The notes beneath the pieces are model-generated. The model searched no databases and had not been told where the DNA came from. It was given only the letters and a program-made list of their open reading frames with translations. From Monosiga brevicollis MX1 (Eukaryota; Opisthokonta; Choanoflagellata; Craspedida; Salpingoecidae): 30,534 bases of DNA. Where the stretch lies: positions 424,941 to 455,474 of the forward strand of contig NW_001865059.1 of the NCBI RefSeq assembly GCF_000002865.3, in the 5' to 3' direction. This document shows positions 1-11,300 of the stretch, one piece after another (the stretch's first letter is position 1; every line of letters begins with the position of its first letter). The translations under genes were made by a program, and so were the position numbers.

Positions 1-3000
1 AAACCGTCCTCGACCCGAGGAACGCTTGAAAGCTTTGGTGGCTATCGTAACAGCCGTGATGCTGCACTAGCGGATTCGTTTGGTCGCGCTCGCCAACCAC
101 GTGAACGCACTGGCAGCTCCCGCTACGACGATCGCTCCGCCTTTGATGCTGATCTTTGGGATGATGTCAATGAACAGGGTGATTTTGATGCCAATGGTAA
201 TTTCCGACCCACTCGTGCCCAAGAGGCTGAGCGTGCGGCTGCCGGCGCTCCGGCACCCCCACCCGGCCTTCGGCCCTCAGCTCCCACTCTGAGCCTACAG
301 GATGTCAAGTGGGTTTACCTTGATGATCAATTCCAAAAGCAAGGACCGTTTGAAGGCGCGCGCATGCAAGACTGGTTCAACAACAACTACCTGCGCGACG
401 ACCTCATCTTGCAACGCGAGAGCGACACAATGTACACCACCCTGGGTGCTATCCGCGACATCTCCGACGCTCACAAAACGAATCCTTTTAGTCTGCCCGT
501 GCCCGACACTCTTTTCAACATGCCCGACCCCAATATCAACGAAGCCAAACGCCTTGAGCAGGAACGCCTCGAGCAACAGGAACGCCTGCAACAGGAACGT
601 CTCGAACAAGAGCGCCTCGATCGGGAGCGTCAGGCTACGGCTGCCGCCGAGGCGGCCGCCCGGGAAGAGGCTGAACGCGAACGCAAGCGCCTGGTTGAGC
701 AAGAGCAGCAGCGCCTGGTTGAGCAAGAGCGTCTCCAAAAGCAACTCGAACAGCAGCGTGCTGAGCAAGCTTGGGCGGAGCAGGAGCGTGCTCGCGTGGA
801 CCGTGAAGATCTCGAGCGTGAACGCATTCGCGCCGAGCAGGAGGCCAAGGCCAAGGCCGCTGCTGCGGCTCAGGCTGCTGCCGTCAACATTCGCCCCATG
901 GGCGGTGACTCACCCAATCTCATGCCAATGGATCCGGCCCAAGCAGTGTTGCGCGAGCGACTTAGTATTCTTGAGCAGCAGAAAACCCAGCTGGCCAGTG
1001 AACGTCAGGAGCTTCATCGCCTCGCCGGTCAATACCAGGAGCGCATGGGAATGTTGAAGAACATGTACCACCAGGTGCGCGCGCATCTGGAAGCGGCTCA
1101 GGCCCGTCAGGATGCCAATGAAATCCAGCAACTCCACGAACGCGCCACCCAAATCAGCGAGCAGGCCAATCAAATCCGCTCCCAATACACCCAACTGCAG
1201 GAGCGCGACGACAACATTCTTCAACGCTCCCGTCAACTTGAGGAAGAGGAGGCCCGTTTGCGCATGGGCACGGTGTCATTGCCCTCATCGGCAGCTCCGG
1301 CTCGCACCCCAAGCCCCGAGCCCCCAGCTTCAGCCCCAGTTGGCGTTTCTGATTCAAAGTCGACTGCTCCGGTTGGTCAGAACCCGGGCGAAGCGGCCGC
1401 TGCAGGCGAGCCGACTGAGAAGAAGGCAGGTGGCAAGTCTGGCCCCGCCAAGGGCAAGGATAAGGATGCCAAGGTGGCCGCCAAGGGTAAAGACAAGGAT
1501 GCCAAGTCCACTAAGACCAAGGCCAAGGCCAAGGTTGAGAAGGAGGAGGCTAAGAGCAGTGCTTCTGCGTCCAAGTCCAAGTTCTCGCTCTTGGATATTC
1601 AAGCCGAGCAGATGGAGGCCTCGCGCCAGGAGCAGGAGCTTCGCGCAAAGGAAGAGGCCGAGCGTCGTGCTCAGGATGCCTTGGTCAAGACTGTGTCCTC
1701 CAAAACCACGCCTACAAAGGCCCGACACTCCAGCTGGGGGGCTCCCCCCACTCCCTCTTCCGCGGCCAGCCTTCGCGACATTGAGGAGCAGGAACAGCGT
1801 GTAAGTGGTCTATCGTGATCTGCCCGAAAGCCGATGAGCGCCTCTTTTTGCACACACTCCATGTTGGATAGTGTTGCAAGTACACGTCCTTTCTCTGTGG
1901 ATAGTCGTGGGTCCGCTCACTGTGTCTTACCCTTGCTCCTTTGATGAACATAGCGTCTGGCTGAGCGCCGCAAACAAGAGGATGTCATTACGCAACAACA
2001 CATTGCGGCTCGCAATGCCGCTCTTGCCTCAGCGGCCAGCCAGCAAGCCACTTTGCCCAAAGTGTGTTGGTGGTCGTGCTTGGCCTCTGCTTCGCGTGCA
2101 CACTACTTCGTGCAACTCATGTATCACCGCTGCTTTATAGGGTGGTTGGGCCTCAAACCCTGGTTCCGCACCTTCTTCCCCTGCAGCCTTCAACACCAAG
2201 GTGAGTGGCACACGGATTATATCTATACCAGTGCTCGTGCCGATAGCTCATGATATGCGGGTTTGGGGCTTGGGTTTATGCTGTTGTTGTTGTTGTTGTT
2301 CTTTTAAACTTTTAGCCCAAGTCGTTGGCCGAAATTGCCGAGGAGGAAGAAGCTGCCCTCCGCAAGCGTCAAGCGCAAGAGCAAAAGCGTATGCAGCAGC
2401 TGCAACAGCAGCAGCAAGCGGTGGCAGCGGCCACGCCTCGCTCTCCGGCTCCAGCCAAGCTCCCTCCGTCCTCTGGATGGGCTCAAAAGGCTTCCGCTGG
2501 TGGCTCACGCGCCTGGGGAGGTGCTGCCCCTGTGGCCACAACTGCTCGTCCCGCGGCCGCTAGTGCCGCGGCACCCAAGAAGGCCGTTAAGGTGCATAAG
2601 GATGACGCAGATTCCTTCTGGATGTCTGCTGGCCAAGACTCGGCCGCAACGAGTGGCAAACCCAAGGGCTCCAAGTGCGTGTGCTTTCCTGTACTTTGCT
2701 CAACCTAACCCTCGTTGTTGATTCTTGTTTGCCGAACCGACGTGGCTCCGGCATCAGCTGTTGCGGCTCACACTTTTTTTTTTCTGCTGCCGGTCCATCT
2801 ATAGGTCGTCAGCGGCTCCTGTGGCTGCCGGCATGCAGGTTGGCACAAGTTTGGCCCAGGTCCAGCCCTCTTTTTTGGCTTGGTGCAAGAAGGAGCTTGT
2901 CAAGATTGTCAACACGGAGGTGGATCCGGAGACCTTTGTATCCTTCCTCCTAGATATCGGCTCAACATCCGAGGTGATTGATTATCTGTCGGAAATGTCG

Positions 3001-3255
3001 AGCAAGCCCGACCAAGTTCGCAAGTTTGCCCATGAGTTCATGAAGAACCGTGTGTCCGCCATGAGCGGCACCGTCGCCAAGGGCATTGTCAAGCCCAAGC
3101 CGCCCATGGACGACAGCTGGGAGCAGCAGGCCAAGGCTAAGAAGAAAACCAAGAAGAAAAAGCAGTTCCAGAAGCTTGACAACAGCCTGCTTGGCTACAA
3201 CGTGACGGCCGGCTCCGCCCCCAACCGTGGCGAGATTGACTTTGACTACAAGTAA
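1..3255 (+). CDS. GIGYF/PERQ-like GYF-domain protein (5' partial)
   Basis: Exons: <1-1800, 1954-2061, 2141-2200, 2316-2674, 2805-3255 (stop TAA); about 925 residues are visible and the frame is open at base 1. A GYF domain lies at visible residues ~102-160, with WVYLDD, the GPF core and a following M-x-x-W. Long Glu/Gln/Arg-rich coiled coils (~180-420), a Lys/Ala-rich low-complexity stretch and a Gln-rich helix follow. The C-terminal exon matches the conserved GIGYF tail: a helical block starting FLAWCKKELVK and a basic run leading into NSLLGYNV and GEIDFDYK. In animals GIGYF proteins bind Pro-rich ligands through the GYF domain and, with 4EHP, repress translation and support mRNA decay in the cytoplasm; that role is transferred from the family. 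The 4EHP-binding segment would be N-terminal, outside the window. All donors are GT and phases agree. Identity is strong because both ends of the protein match. Confidence 0.92.
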
Positions 3256-3548
3256 ATGCTGCTATGGCATGCTGTATGGCCGGTTGTGTGCAGATCAATC
3301 ATTCATTTCGGGACAAGTATCGATGGGCATGGTTCCACCATCCATCCTGTAAAGTTTGCCCTTTCCCTCCCCGCTGATTGGTGGCTGTGCGTGCTTCGTC
3401 ACGATACACGGTGGCGTCAATTATTCTTGATTCTCGACAAGAAGAGAGGCAGATCAAAGGTGACACAGAATTGAAATCAAATTCCAACTTTCTTTTCTTT
3501 TTGCATTCACTCTCTCCAACAGGAATGAGTTTAGAATGGCATGATGCC

Positions 3549-6500
3549 TCAAAACTCGCTTCCCTCTAATCGCAGGACAAAACGTGTCAGCTCTTCGGGA
3601 GCACCAGCACGCGGGGGTGCCACTCCCCCAACAAACACGTCATAGACACCTTCGGGATATTCAAGCTCGCCGTGGGCGTTCGCCAATTGCAGGGGGCTGA
3701 GCACAATCTCAAGCTTGATGCGCTCCTCCGCACTGGTCTTCAATTCACCTGTGGAACCCATCGGCGATCTCACAATGAGTTCTTATAACATTCATTCAGC
3801 ACGCCAAGATGGAAGGCATGAGCTTCAACAAACAAACCGGTTTTGGTAAAGGCCAGGAGCTGGCGCAAGGGGATCGAGGGATAGCGCTCTTGAAGAGCCG
3901 TGGTTTGGCGCAGACGAGCATACACTTGCACAACCTCCTTGCCGGCCCGTTTTCCGACATTGCGCACGGTCACCTCAAGCTTGAGTTGCGGCTTCAGGTT
4001 CTCGGTCAGGTTGAACGTGAGCGGTGCCATGGTAGCCGCCGCATATTCAAAGCGGGTGTAACTCAGGCCAAACCCAAAGTCGTGCAATGGGTCGTTTTGA
4101 AAGTATCTGCCAGCCAGGGAGCAACGTCCGCCAATTCAGATTGCAAGAGATCGGGCAGTCGACGGGAAAACCATCGAGTACGCAAACAAGTGAGAGCGGG
4201 GCCAGAGATATCGCCAAGTGATTGCGTACCGATACGTGCGTCCCGGGAAATCGGACATTGTCATGGACAAAATGTCAGGTAGGTCCTCGTCAGAAGGAGG
4301 TACGAGATATGGCAAGCGACCCGAAGGCGAAACCTTGCCAAATATGATATTCGAAACGGCCGTGCCTGCATGTTGGCCGCCATACCTATTGTCAACATCA
4401 CGTTTTAAGTGAGGGCAGCGGACCTGGAATTGGTGAAGCTGGCGGTTTCCAAGGAGTGCCCAGGGCCGTGCAGGGCGGTGCCTTTGCGCATATCCTACCA
4501 GGCTTCGAGCAATGCTGCAGAGCGCTCCGCTACGATGGGGCTGGCGACAGGGCCGCCATTGACATAAATGGTGATGACGCGCGTGTGAGCTGAGAAAATG
4601 CTCTCCGCCAGCTCTTTTTGAACGCCTGCCGTGCAAAGTAACCATGATCCGCCCAAGCATCAGATGAGGTTGGGCACTTTGTGGCCGACCAAGGCGCTGT
4701 CCGCATCTGAATCAAAGATATCGAGGTCAAGGCGGGAAGTACGGCGTATGATACCCGGAAGGCCGATAGATTCTCGGTCGTGGCCTTCGCATTCAGCGTT
4801 GTGGTAAGGCGTGTTGGCATGCTCCGTACACACGTGCAAGCCCAAGACCAGGAACACCACATCTGCTTGACGCGCCGCCTCAACGGCAGCCTGTGGATTT
4901 ACGAACACGCGAGTTATAAGTGGTGGGCCGCAAAATGAAGGGTTGCTACACGAACGCCATCTAAAGCATTTGCAGCACACCATCACATAGCACGGACCGG
5001 GATGCGTGATGTGTCGTTGCTTTCAATGTCGCAGCCCTCCTCAAAAGTGAACGTCACGTTGTTGGTGGCGAGCGTTGTGGACAGGCCTGCCACATGCCAG
5101 CACAAACTGAGTTTTGAACGATGTACCAAGCCAGCCGTGTTGCCAGAAAACGCCATGCCACATTGTTGCAGATTGGCACGCTCAAGGGGCACGCCCGTGT
5201 GATACCTTCGAGAATATTGACGAAACGGCATTGGGAAGAACCAGCGGGGACGTCGTTGCATGCAAAATAGTTTCCAAACAGGTCCTACACAAACCAGATA
5301 CAAGCAAGCGCCCGGACTCGTTAAAGAAGGTGAGCGGGCGAGAAGAGATAAATTACCAATCGCTTGCCTGCGTATCGTTGGCACTCGGACCGATGATTGC
5401 CACGTGCTTCAGCGAGGCCAGATCCAAGGGCAACACGTCTTGCGAGTTCTTGAGCAGCACGAGCGATTCCTACAAGGCACGTTCATGTTAATCGCAGCGC
5501 GACCTCAGGTGAGTTTGACTACAGGAACGCCGCCGCAGGCTGTATCGAAAAGGGCAGACACCACGCCCACCTCGGCCACGCGTAGATTGAGAGCCTGATG
5601 CACCGGTGAGGAGATGTTGCGCTCGTCATATGAGGAGAATGGCACGAGCTCATCCGGATCAAACTCGCCGGTGCGAAGACGAAAGGTGAAGAGCCGTTCT
5701 GCGGAGGTACGCAGGGCCTGTTCAGTGACAAGGCCATGCTCGTAGGCGTCGTGCAGCTCCAAGTAAGCCGGTCCAGAATTCAGGTCAACACCGGCGTTCA
5801 ATGCCGCTGCAGCGGCGTGAATCGTGTTGGTTGAGTAGTTTTGCTCCGAAACGAAGAAGACAATGGCGTCCGAGTCTGAAGTGAAGAATCCATCAAAGCC
5901 CCACTCATTGCGCACAATCAGATCCAGCATGGGACTGGCGCACATGGGATAGCCGTTGACACCATTGTAGCTGTGGGGCAGTGTGCGTGATGCAAGCGCC
6001 GACGTCATGGAAAGCGGTTTGCACACGTTGGTCGCACGTGCACGCAGACATGCGATCCAGCAGATGTGAACCGCCTTGTGAGTTGTAAGAATGACAAACC
6101 TGCACATCAAGCTAGTAGCGCGGCCCTCCTGCACCACGGCCTTGAAGGCAGGGAAATATGTTTGACGCAGATCCACCATGCTGATGGTTGGATCAAACGA
6201 CAAGCGTGGCGGCGTCTTGTCCAACGAGTATGCGACGAAATGCTAGCAGCCGCATGCAAAACACAGAGGCTGATGATCAGCAGATGTCGCCATGGCTCGG
6301 CCGCCTGCGAGCACTGTCAAACCTTGGGGGTGGCGCCCAAAGCGAGGTAGTCGGCGCTATCCGGCAACGTTTGTAGGCCTATGATCAGGCGGAAAGTTGC
6401 AGGCGCAATGGCCCGTTGTTGACACGACGATGAAAAAGGCATGCGATTGCCGGGAGCCACCGAGGGTGGGGCGATTTTTAAACGCATCGTGAGACATACC

Positions 6501-7783
6501 CTTGACAATGGCAACGCCAAGCGTGCCGGTCAGCACCGGATCTTCACCATAGGTCTCTTGTCCGCTATAGAAAGTCCGCACGCCGTTGTTGTGAAAAGAC
6601 GAGATTACATTGATTGATCATGCAAATGTCGGTGGGCACAGCTACTTAACGACCAGACGAGAAGCCTTACCGCCCCCAACGAGGATCACTACGGCCAAAG
6701 TGGGCAACAAAAACAGGCAGATGTTGCCACCCATAGGCGAACGCGATGGGCATCGAGAGATGTTAGCCGAGGAAGCATGAGAGCATCCAACATTGTCAAG
6801 ATCAAGTCTGAAGCTAGCATGGGCGGGGGGAGGGGGTTGGTGTGCAGAGTAACATGCCCATACCGAAAGATGTTGATATTTGGACCCCTATGCGTTGGTA
6901 GAGCGTGCGTAGCAGACAGCACCGACATGCATTAGACGAACGATTTGGCTTGACTAATGTGCTAGACTCGTGACCAGCGACTTGCCAAACGTTGAGGCCG
7001 TAATTCATTGGCACATCGCCGTTTGCGGTTTTGTTGATGTTGTATTTAGCCCGCTGTTCCACGGCACCGACGCGGCCTGTGCAGCGTAAAACCGGTCAAA
7101 AGTGAGGAGACCGTAGCCACCAGAGAAACAAGGACTGAGCCTGCCGTGAGACACTCGCATGCATCTTACCGATGGCAGTCAGCAGCTCGGTGCTCCAAGT
7201 TGCGGCCAAGCCTAAAAGCCCATCGTCGGTGAAGCAGGACAACAAGTACATGGTCGCAGTAAAAGAAACGGCACAGCCCACGAAGAGCACATCAGACCAA
7301 GACGAAATCTGTGCACGATTTATCTGGGAAATGGGCCAAGACTAAGGCGGCTACTACCGACCGATGGCCTGGGGAAACATGGTGGCAATGCCGTTGTCCA
7401 CCAGCCCGTGCAAAAAGTTGTTGCGCCAATCATAAGAAGGAACCCCCAGCCGCTCAATGGCTGGCGCTGCCGTGTCAAAGTTTGTCGAGAGCTGCATGGA
7501 CACCTCCTTGATTGTCATGTTCTATCCACAAGCCAGCACATCAGAGCCACGTCCGCGTTGAGCCGGCCAGCTCGCCCACAATGCTGAATAATTCGGCTGG
7601 GAGGGCCATGGGAAGGTGCAGAGTCGCGCTGCGTTGACGTACGTTCACGAGCAGGGCCACACGCTCGCTCAAGGGAAGGGTTGGATCAAACCATGGCAGA
7701 TCGTGCTTGGCCGTGGCTCGTCGCTGCGCCCGGCAGCAGGCCACCAACAGCGCCACGACGGCGAGGCCACACAGCGCACGCAT
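3549..7783 (-). CDS. Secreted GH3 family beta-xylosidase/beta-glucosidase-like enzyme
   Basis: Eighteen exons, in sense order: 7783-7643, 7521-7362, 7211-7170, 7076-6986, 6887-6864, 6688-6671, 6564-6500, 6378-6323, 6242-6100, 5970-5571, 5469-5368, 5284-5206, 5086-4998, 4890-4755, 4625-4499, 4385-4230, 4106-3838, 3748-3549; 765 residues, the usual size for plant/fungal beta-xylosidases. The ATG is followed by a hydrophobic signal peptide (MRALCGLAVVALLVACC). Motifs in order: PNINIFRDPRWGRG then GQETYGEDP (~146-167), PKHFVAYSLD (~198), SYNGVNGYPMC (~247), FTSDSDAI with nucleophile Asp ~279, ECEGHDR with the candidate acid/base Glu ~503-505, GFGLSYTRF (~620), and a C-terminal Fn3-like domain ending VYDVFVGG. 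It should hydrolyse beta-linked xylosides or glucosides outside the cell or in the food vacuole; the exact substrate cannot be read. Introns 4 and 11 need GC donors. Strong family call. Confidence 0.93.
5285..5367 (-). other. Second GC-AG intron in the GH3 gene
   Basis: The sense donor is CAG|GCAAGC. It joins SANDTQ to DLFGNYFACND in phase 0, as expected for the GH3 C-terminal domain. The nearby GT donor (TTG|GTAATT) shifts the frame. Confidence 0.75.
6888..6985 (-). other. GC-AG intron in the GH3 gene
   Basis: On the sense strand the exon ends GTTTG and the intron starts GCAAGT, the classic GC donor. Joining to the acceptor at 6888 restores W-G-P-N-I-N-I-F-R, the expected GH3 motif, in phase. 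The GT seven bases from this exon end does not give the right phase. Confidence 0.85.
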
Positions 7784-7888
7784 CCTTTTCGTTCCCGACT
7801 GTCTCAGCCCTAGTCCCCAAGCCCACCCAGACGGCCGAGCAAGCTCCTCTCCCTGCCAAGCGACGCGTCCTGGCCTTGCCTTCGCGCT

Positions 7889-7957
7889 CTCGATCTCGAT
7901 CTCTCTCTCTCTCGCGCGCGCGCACACACACACTGAGCCGGGTTCTCACACACACAC
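7889..7957. repeat. Composite microsatellite (TC)n-(CG)n-(CA)n
   Basis: A CT run is followed by about 20 bases of alternating CG then CA (7913-7932), and another CA run after a short break. It lies 105-175 bp upstream of the GH3 start codon. Confidence 0.85.
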
Positions 7958-8134
7958 TTGTTGTTGACAACAGGCGCAAGATCAACAACTACAATAACTC
8001 TCTACATTTCAGCATCAACTATACCCGACTTTGTAGCCAATTGTTAAGCCTTGCTGTGGAAAACGACATAAACTTCAAAGAAAGCGACAATAACCATTTT
8101 TCTCAATCTTAAAAGGTGTCCGCCGTTATGCTGA

Positions 8135-8140
8135 TTTATT
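8135..8140 (-). promoter_or_regulatory. Possible poly(A) signal AATAAA for the SAM/SH2 gene
   Basis: TTTATT on the plus strand gives AATAAA on the minus strand about 210 bp past the TAA at 8348-8350. It lies between that gene and the start of the GH3 gene, both on the minus strand. Confidence 0.4.
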
Positions 8141-8347
8141 GCTGGAGCCATTTATGATGGGAGGGTGGTGGTGGTGGTGGTGGTGCCTGGCTGTGTCCAG
8201 TGTCCGGTTGACTCGGTTGGAAGAGGAGGAGGGAGGTATGTCGGAAGAAGAAGAGGGAGTCTTGTCTTGAATGAAACAAACCGTAAAAGGAAAAATAAAT
8301 GGGAGAGAGGACGTGCGCCGCAAACAGGTTATTTGCTCCGCTCTTGT

Positions 8348-11300
8348 TTACTGCCGCAGGACCACGGGCAGGCTCGTGTTGGCGGGACGACTGTGGTAGT
8401 TGATGAGCTCGGAAAGGGTTTGGCACACAGGGCTGCCTGGAATATAGATACCTAATGGCGCCCGCAACCACAAGAACCCCCCAAATCATGACTCGTGATG
8501 GCCGAGTTGTCTCAATGGTGGCCTTCTGTATTTCACTGTGGACGCATCTTGACTGCCGACCCAATCACGTACCTTTTTTATGTTGCTGCAACACTGGAAA
8601 GTAGAGGAGCTCACGCGCCGTGCGAAGCACCAACGTCGCTACATGCACGGATGACATGCCTTGGGGTTGGGTTTGCAGATCGGGGTCGCGCACGATAAAA
8701 CTCCCCTCTGGTGAAAGTGCCAGCATGGCCTCATGATCGTGGGACGGCTGATGAATACGACACCAAGACTGGTTTTTGGCTTTGCCATCCAGCCATTTGG
8801 CCTCGGCAGAAGCCAGTGAAGGTTTCAGATCTGGTGCCGAGTACCGATGATACGATTGCAGCCGTGGGGCTAGCAACACCGGCTGCACTAATGCAGTGCC
8901 ATGGCTCGAGCGGCGCCGGCGCGCCGGCCGCGGTGCAGCCTGTCGCGGGACACGCACAACCCGTGCTGCGGGCCTGTTCTTCTTCAGTGCCAAACGCTGT
9001 GTACCCAGCTCAAAGTTGGACGCCCTTCGCGGCTCGCGTGGAGGCTCAACTCGTGCCGCGCTCTCATATAGGCTATGCGTGGAGCCAGTGTTCAAGGTGT
9101 TGAGTCGAGTCAGCGACGAACTCGTGCTGCTTGGCCCGCTGGTCAGCCCCTGCCGTGCGTGATTCAAGGTCTCGTAAGTGGATGAGGAAGGCACGCGGCC
9201 TCGAGGCTGGAGCACCACGCTGGCGAAGGGGGCCGGTGAGCTACGCGAGGACGAGTCGAAGAACGAGTCGGGCACAATGAGAGGCGAGATGAGAGGCGAA
9301 GACGGCTGGGCGTAATACTGCACAAGCTCCTCAAGACTGCGAAAGCGCAATCGCGGATCAGAGTCAAAGTGAATGCCAGGTCCATAGAGCGAGCCCGAGG
9401 GAACGACCACCAGCTCATCCCAGAAGCGGCCGAGGGCCTTGTAAGTGAGGGCAAAGCAGGCTGGATTGGACTCGCTGCGTCGAATGATAAAGGCACCGTC
9501 CGGACAGTGATCCAGCTCTTGAATGGCCGCGCTGCGTGGCTTGCCGGCCTGATACCAATACCAATCACTGACAGCCGGTATTTCCACCCGCTCGACACTG
9601 TTGGCAAAGGCGACGCTCCGTTCAATCCGCGCAGGGTCGGTTTTTGAACGCTTCTGAAAGAATGGATGGCGAGTGTTTTTGAGAATTGGCTTGATTTCGC
9701 GCACCGTGAGTGGTGCCTCGCCGGCTCCATTCGTTGTGCCGTGCAAAGAAGTGGAGCGCTGAATGTCACGCCCCCCTCCAGGCTGACCCGGGCCCACCAT
9801 GCTTGATCGACCCGCCGCTGAGGCGGTTCCGTGCATGGAGCTGCTCCGCCGGGCTGGATCAGCGCGCACGAACAACGATGGGGCTGAGACTGCCTTGATA
9901 TCCTGTAGGCGAGCCGGACGGTTGGTGGCCCGGGTAGGTAGGTCAGCCGGATCGTTGCTCTGGCTACGTGAACGGCGCCGAGCGCCGCGTCGCCGCGCCA
10001 TGGGCGAGTGTGGGGGCGTTGAAGTTGCCGTAGCCGGTGCAGAGTGCCCAGGCTCTGCGGCGAGCACGGCATTGCTGTCCGATCGTTCCCTTTCTTGGGA
10101 TGGGTGAGGCTCGAGCCGCTCGTCCGAAGGAGGCTGTAACAGGGGGCGCTGAGTTTGTTTTCGAGACACCGGCTGCTGCAAAACGTTGCTCACGCCCGGC
10201 GGCGTGAGCTGGACGGCTTCGAGACGCGCCGGCATGAGACAGTCGTTGCGGGCCAGCGGGCAGAGCAGCAGTTGTCGAGCCCGGCTTGAAGGCTGGGACA
10301 AGGTCTGGACAAGGCGTGACAAGGTCTTGTAGTGTTGGCTGCTCGCACGCACCACGCACACCGCTGGGCGGGGGCGACTACGAGAAGCGCTAAAAGCCAT
10401 GATGGATTCGGTCTCCAGCCGGCCGTGGACGACGTAGGTCAGAACAAAATACCCCAGCTGGGCGCCGTGTCGGATGAAAAAGGTGCCATCTGGGCACTTG
10501 CGCAACAAGGCCGTAGCGCGCTGCACTGCAAGGGGTGCCTCCAGCCACCAGCGAGCGCGCCAGCCCTCGGGGATCAGTGTGCTGAGGAGCTGTGGCATGT
10601 CCTGTGGAGACAGCTGCAGGGAGTGTTGGCCTCGATCCGAAAAGCCCAGATCAACAGACCCGCGCCGCGCGCGCTCATCCACCAAAGTAGTGAGATCCCC
10701 TGGCGTGTAGGTCAGCTTGACCGGCAGTTCCTCGGCGCGGGCGCGCAACTGCTCGAGGAGCGCGGCCAGCGATTCATGGTAATTCTCGTGACCGTGCAAG
10801 CAAATGCCCAGCGGGCTCATGTCAATCAGGGCAAAGCCGACTTGACCACCGTTCAGATAGACCACCTCACAGGGCTCACGTCCGGCATCGTCTGCACGAC
10901 GGGAAGTGACTTGGTGCAGGCGTGCGGCGGGGTCCTTGACCTCGAGATGCCAGGGCGGCCGCAGTCGCACAAAGTAGCAACCATCCCGTTCGTAGCGCAA
11001 GACGGCCTGACAGCTCTCCGTGTCCAGTTCGCCCACAAACCATGCTGGCGGGGAGTCGCCAGATCCGGTTTGCCGGTGAGAGGCATCGGCATCGAGCGTC
11101 AAGGAGTCGGCCAAGGCCGCGTGGTCAAAGGCACCCACTGAGAGGCACACATCTTCAGCCACGTCGGACAAGGGCAAGGGATGGTGGCGATAATATTCAA
11201 CCAAGACCGCAAGGCGACTGAAGGCGGGGCCATCTGCATAAAGACGAAGACCTTGGAATGCGACAAAGATGGGAAGCTGTTCGATGCGCTCTTCGGCCAC

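Larger units (their letters stand above)
7784..8347. other. Intergenic: GH3 upstream region and SAM/SH2 3' region
   Basis: No gene is supported in these 564 bp. The stretch holds the GH3 promoter and 5' UTR and the SAM/SH2 3' UTR. It contains a composite CT/CG/CA simple repeat, a GGT-rich tract near 8165-8185 and a possible AATAAA on the minus strand at 8135. Confidence 0.7.

Noticed and set aside
295-768. Minus-strand Leu/Ala-rich open frame
   Set aside because: It is a shadow of the Glu/Gln-rich coiled coil of the GIGYF gene.
5355-5357. GT donor after SDW in the GH3 gene (TTG|GTAATT)
   Set aside because: It is in the wrong phase for the next exon, whose frame is fixed by GNYFACND; the GC donor at 5367 fits.
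5510-5570. Extension of the GH3 exon through GVVSALFDTACGG
   Set aside because: The GAG|GTGGGC donor at 5571 joins directly to ESLVLLKN, the conserved next segment; the extension ends at a stop.
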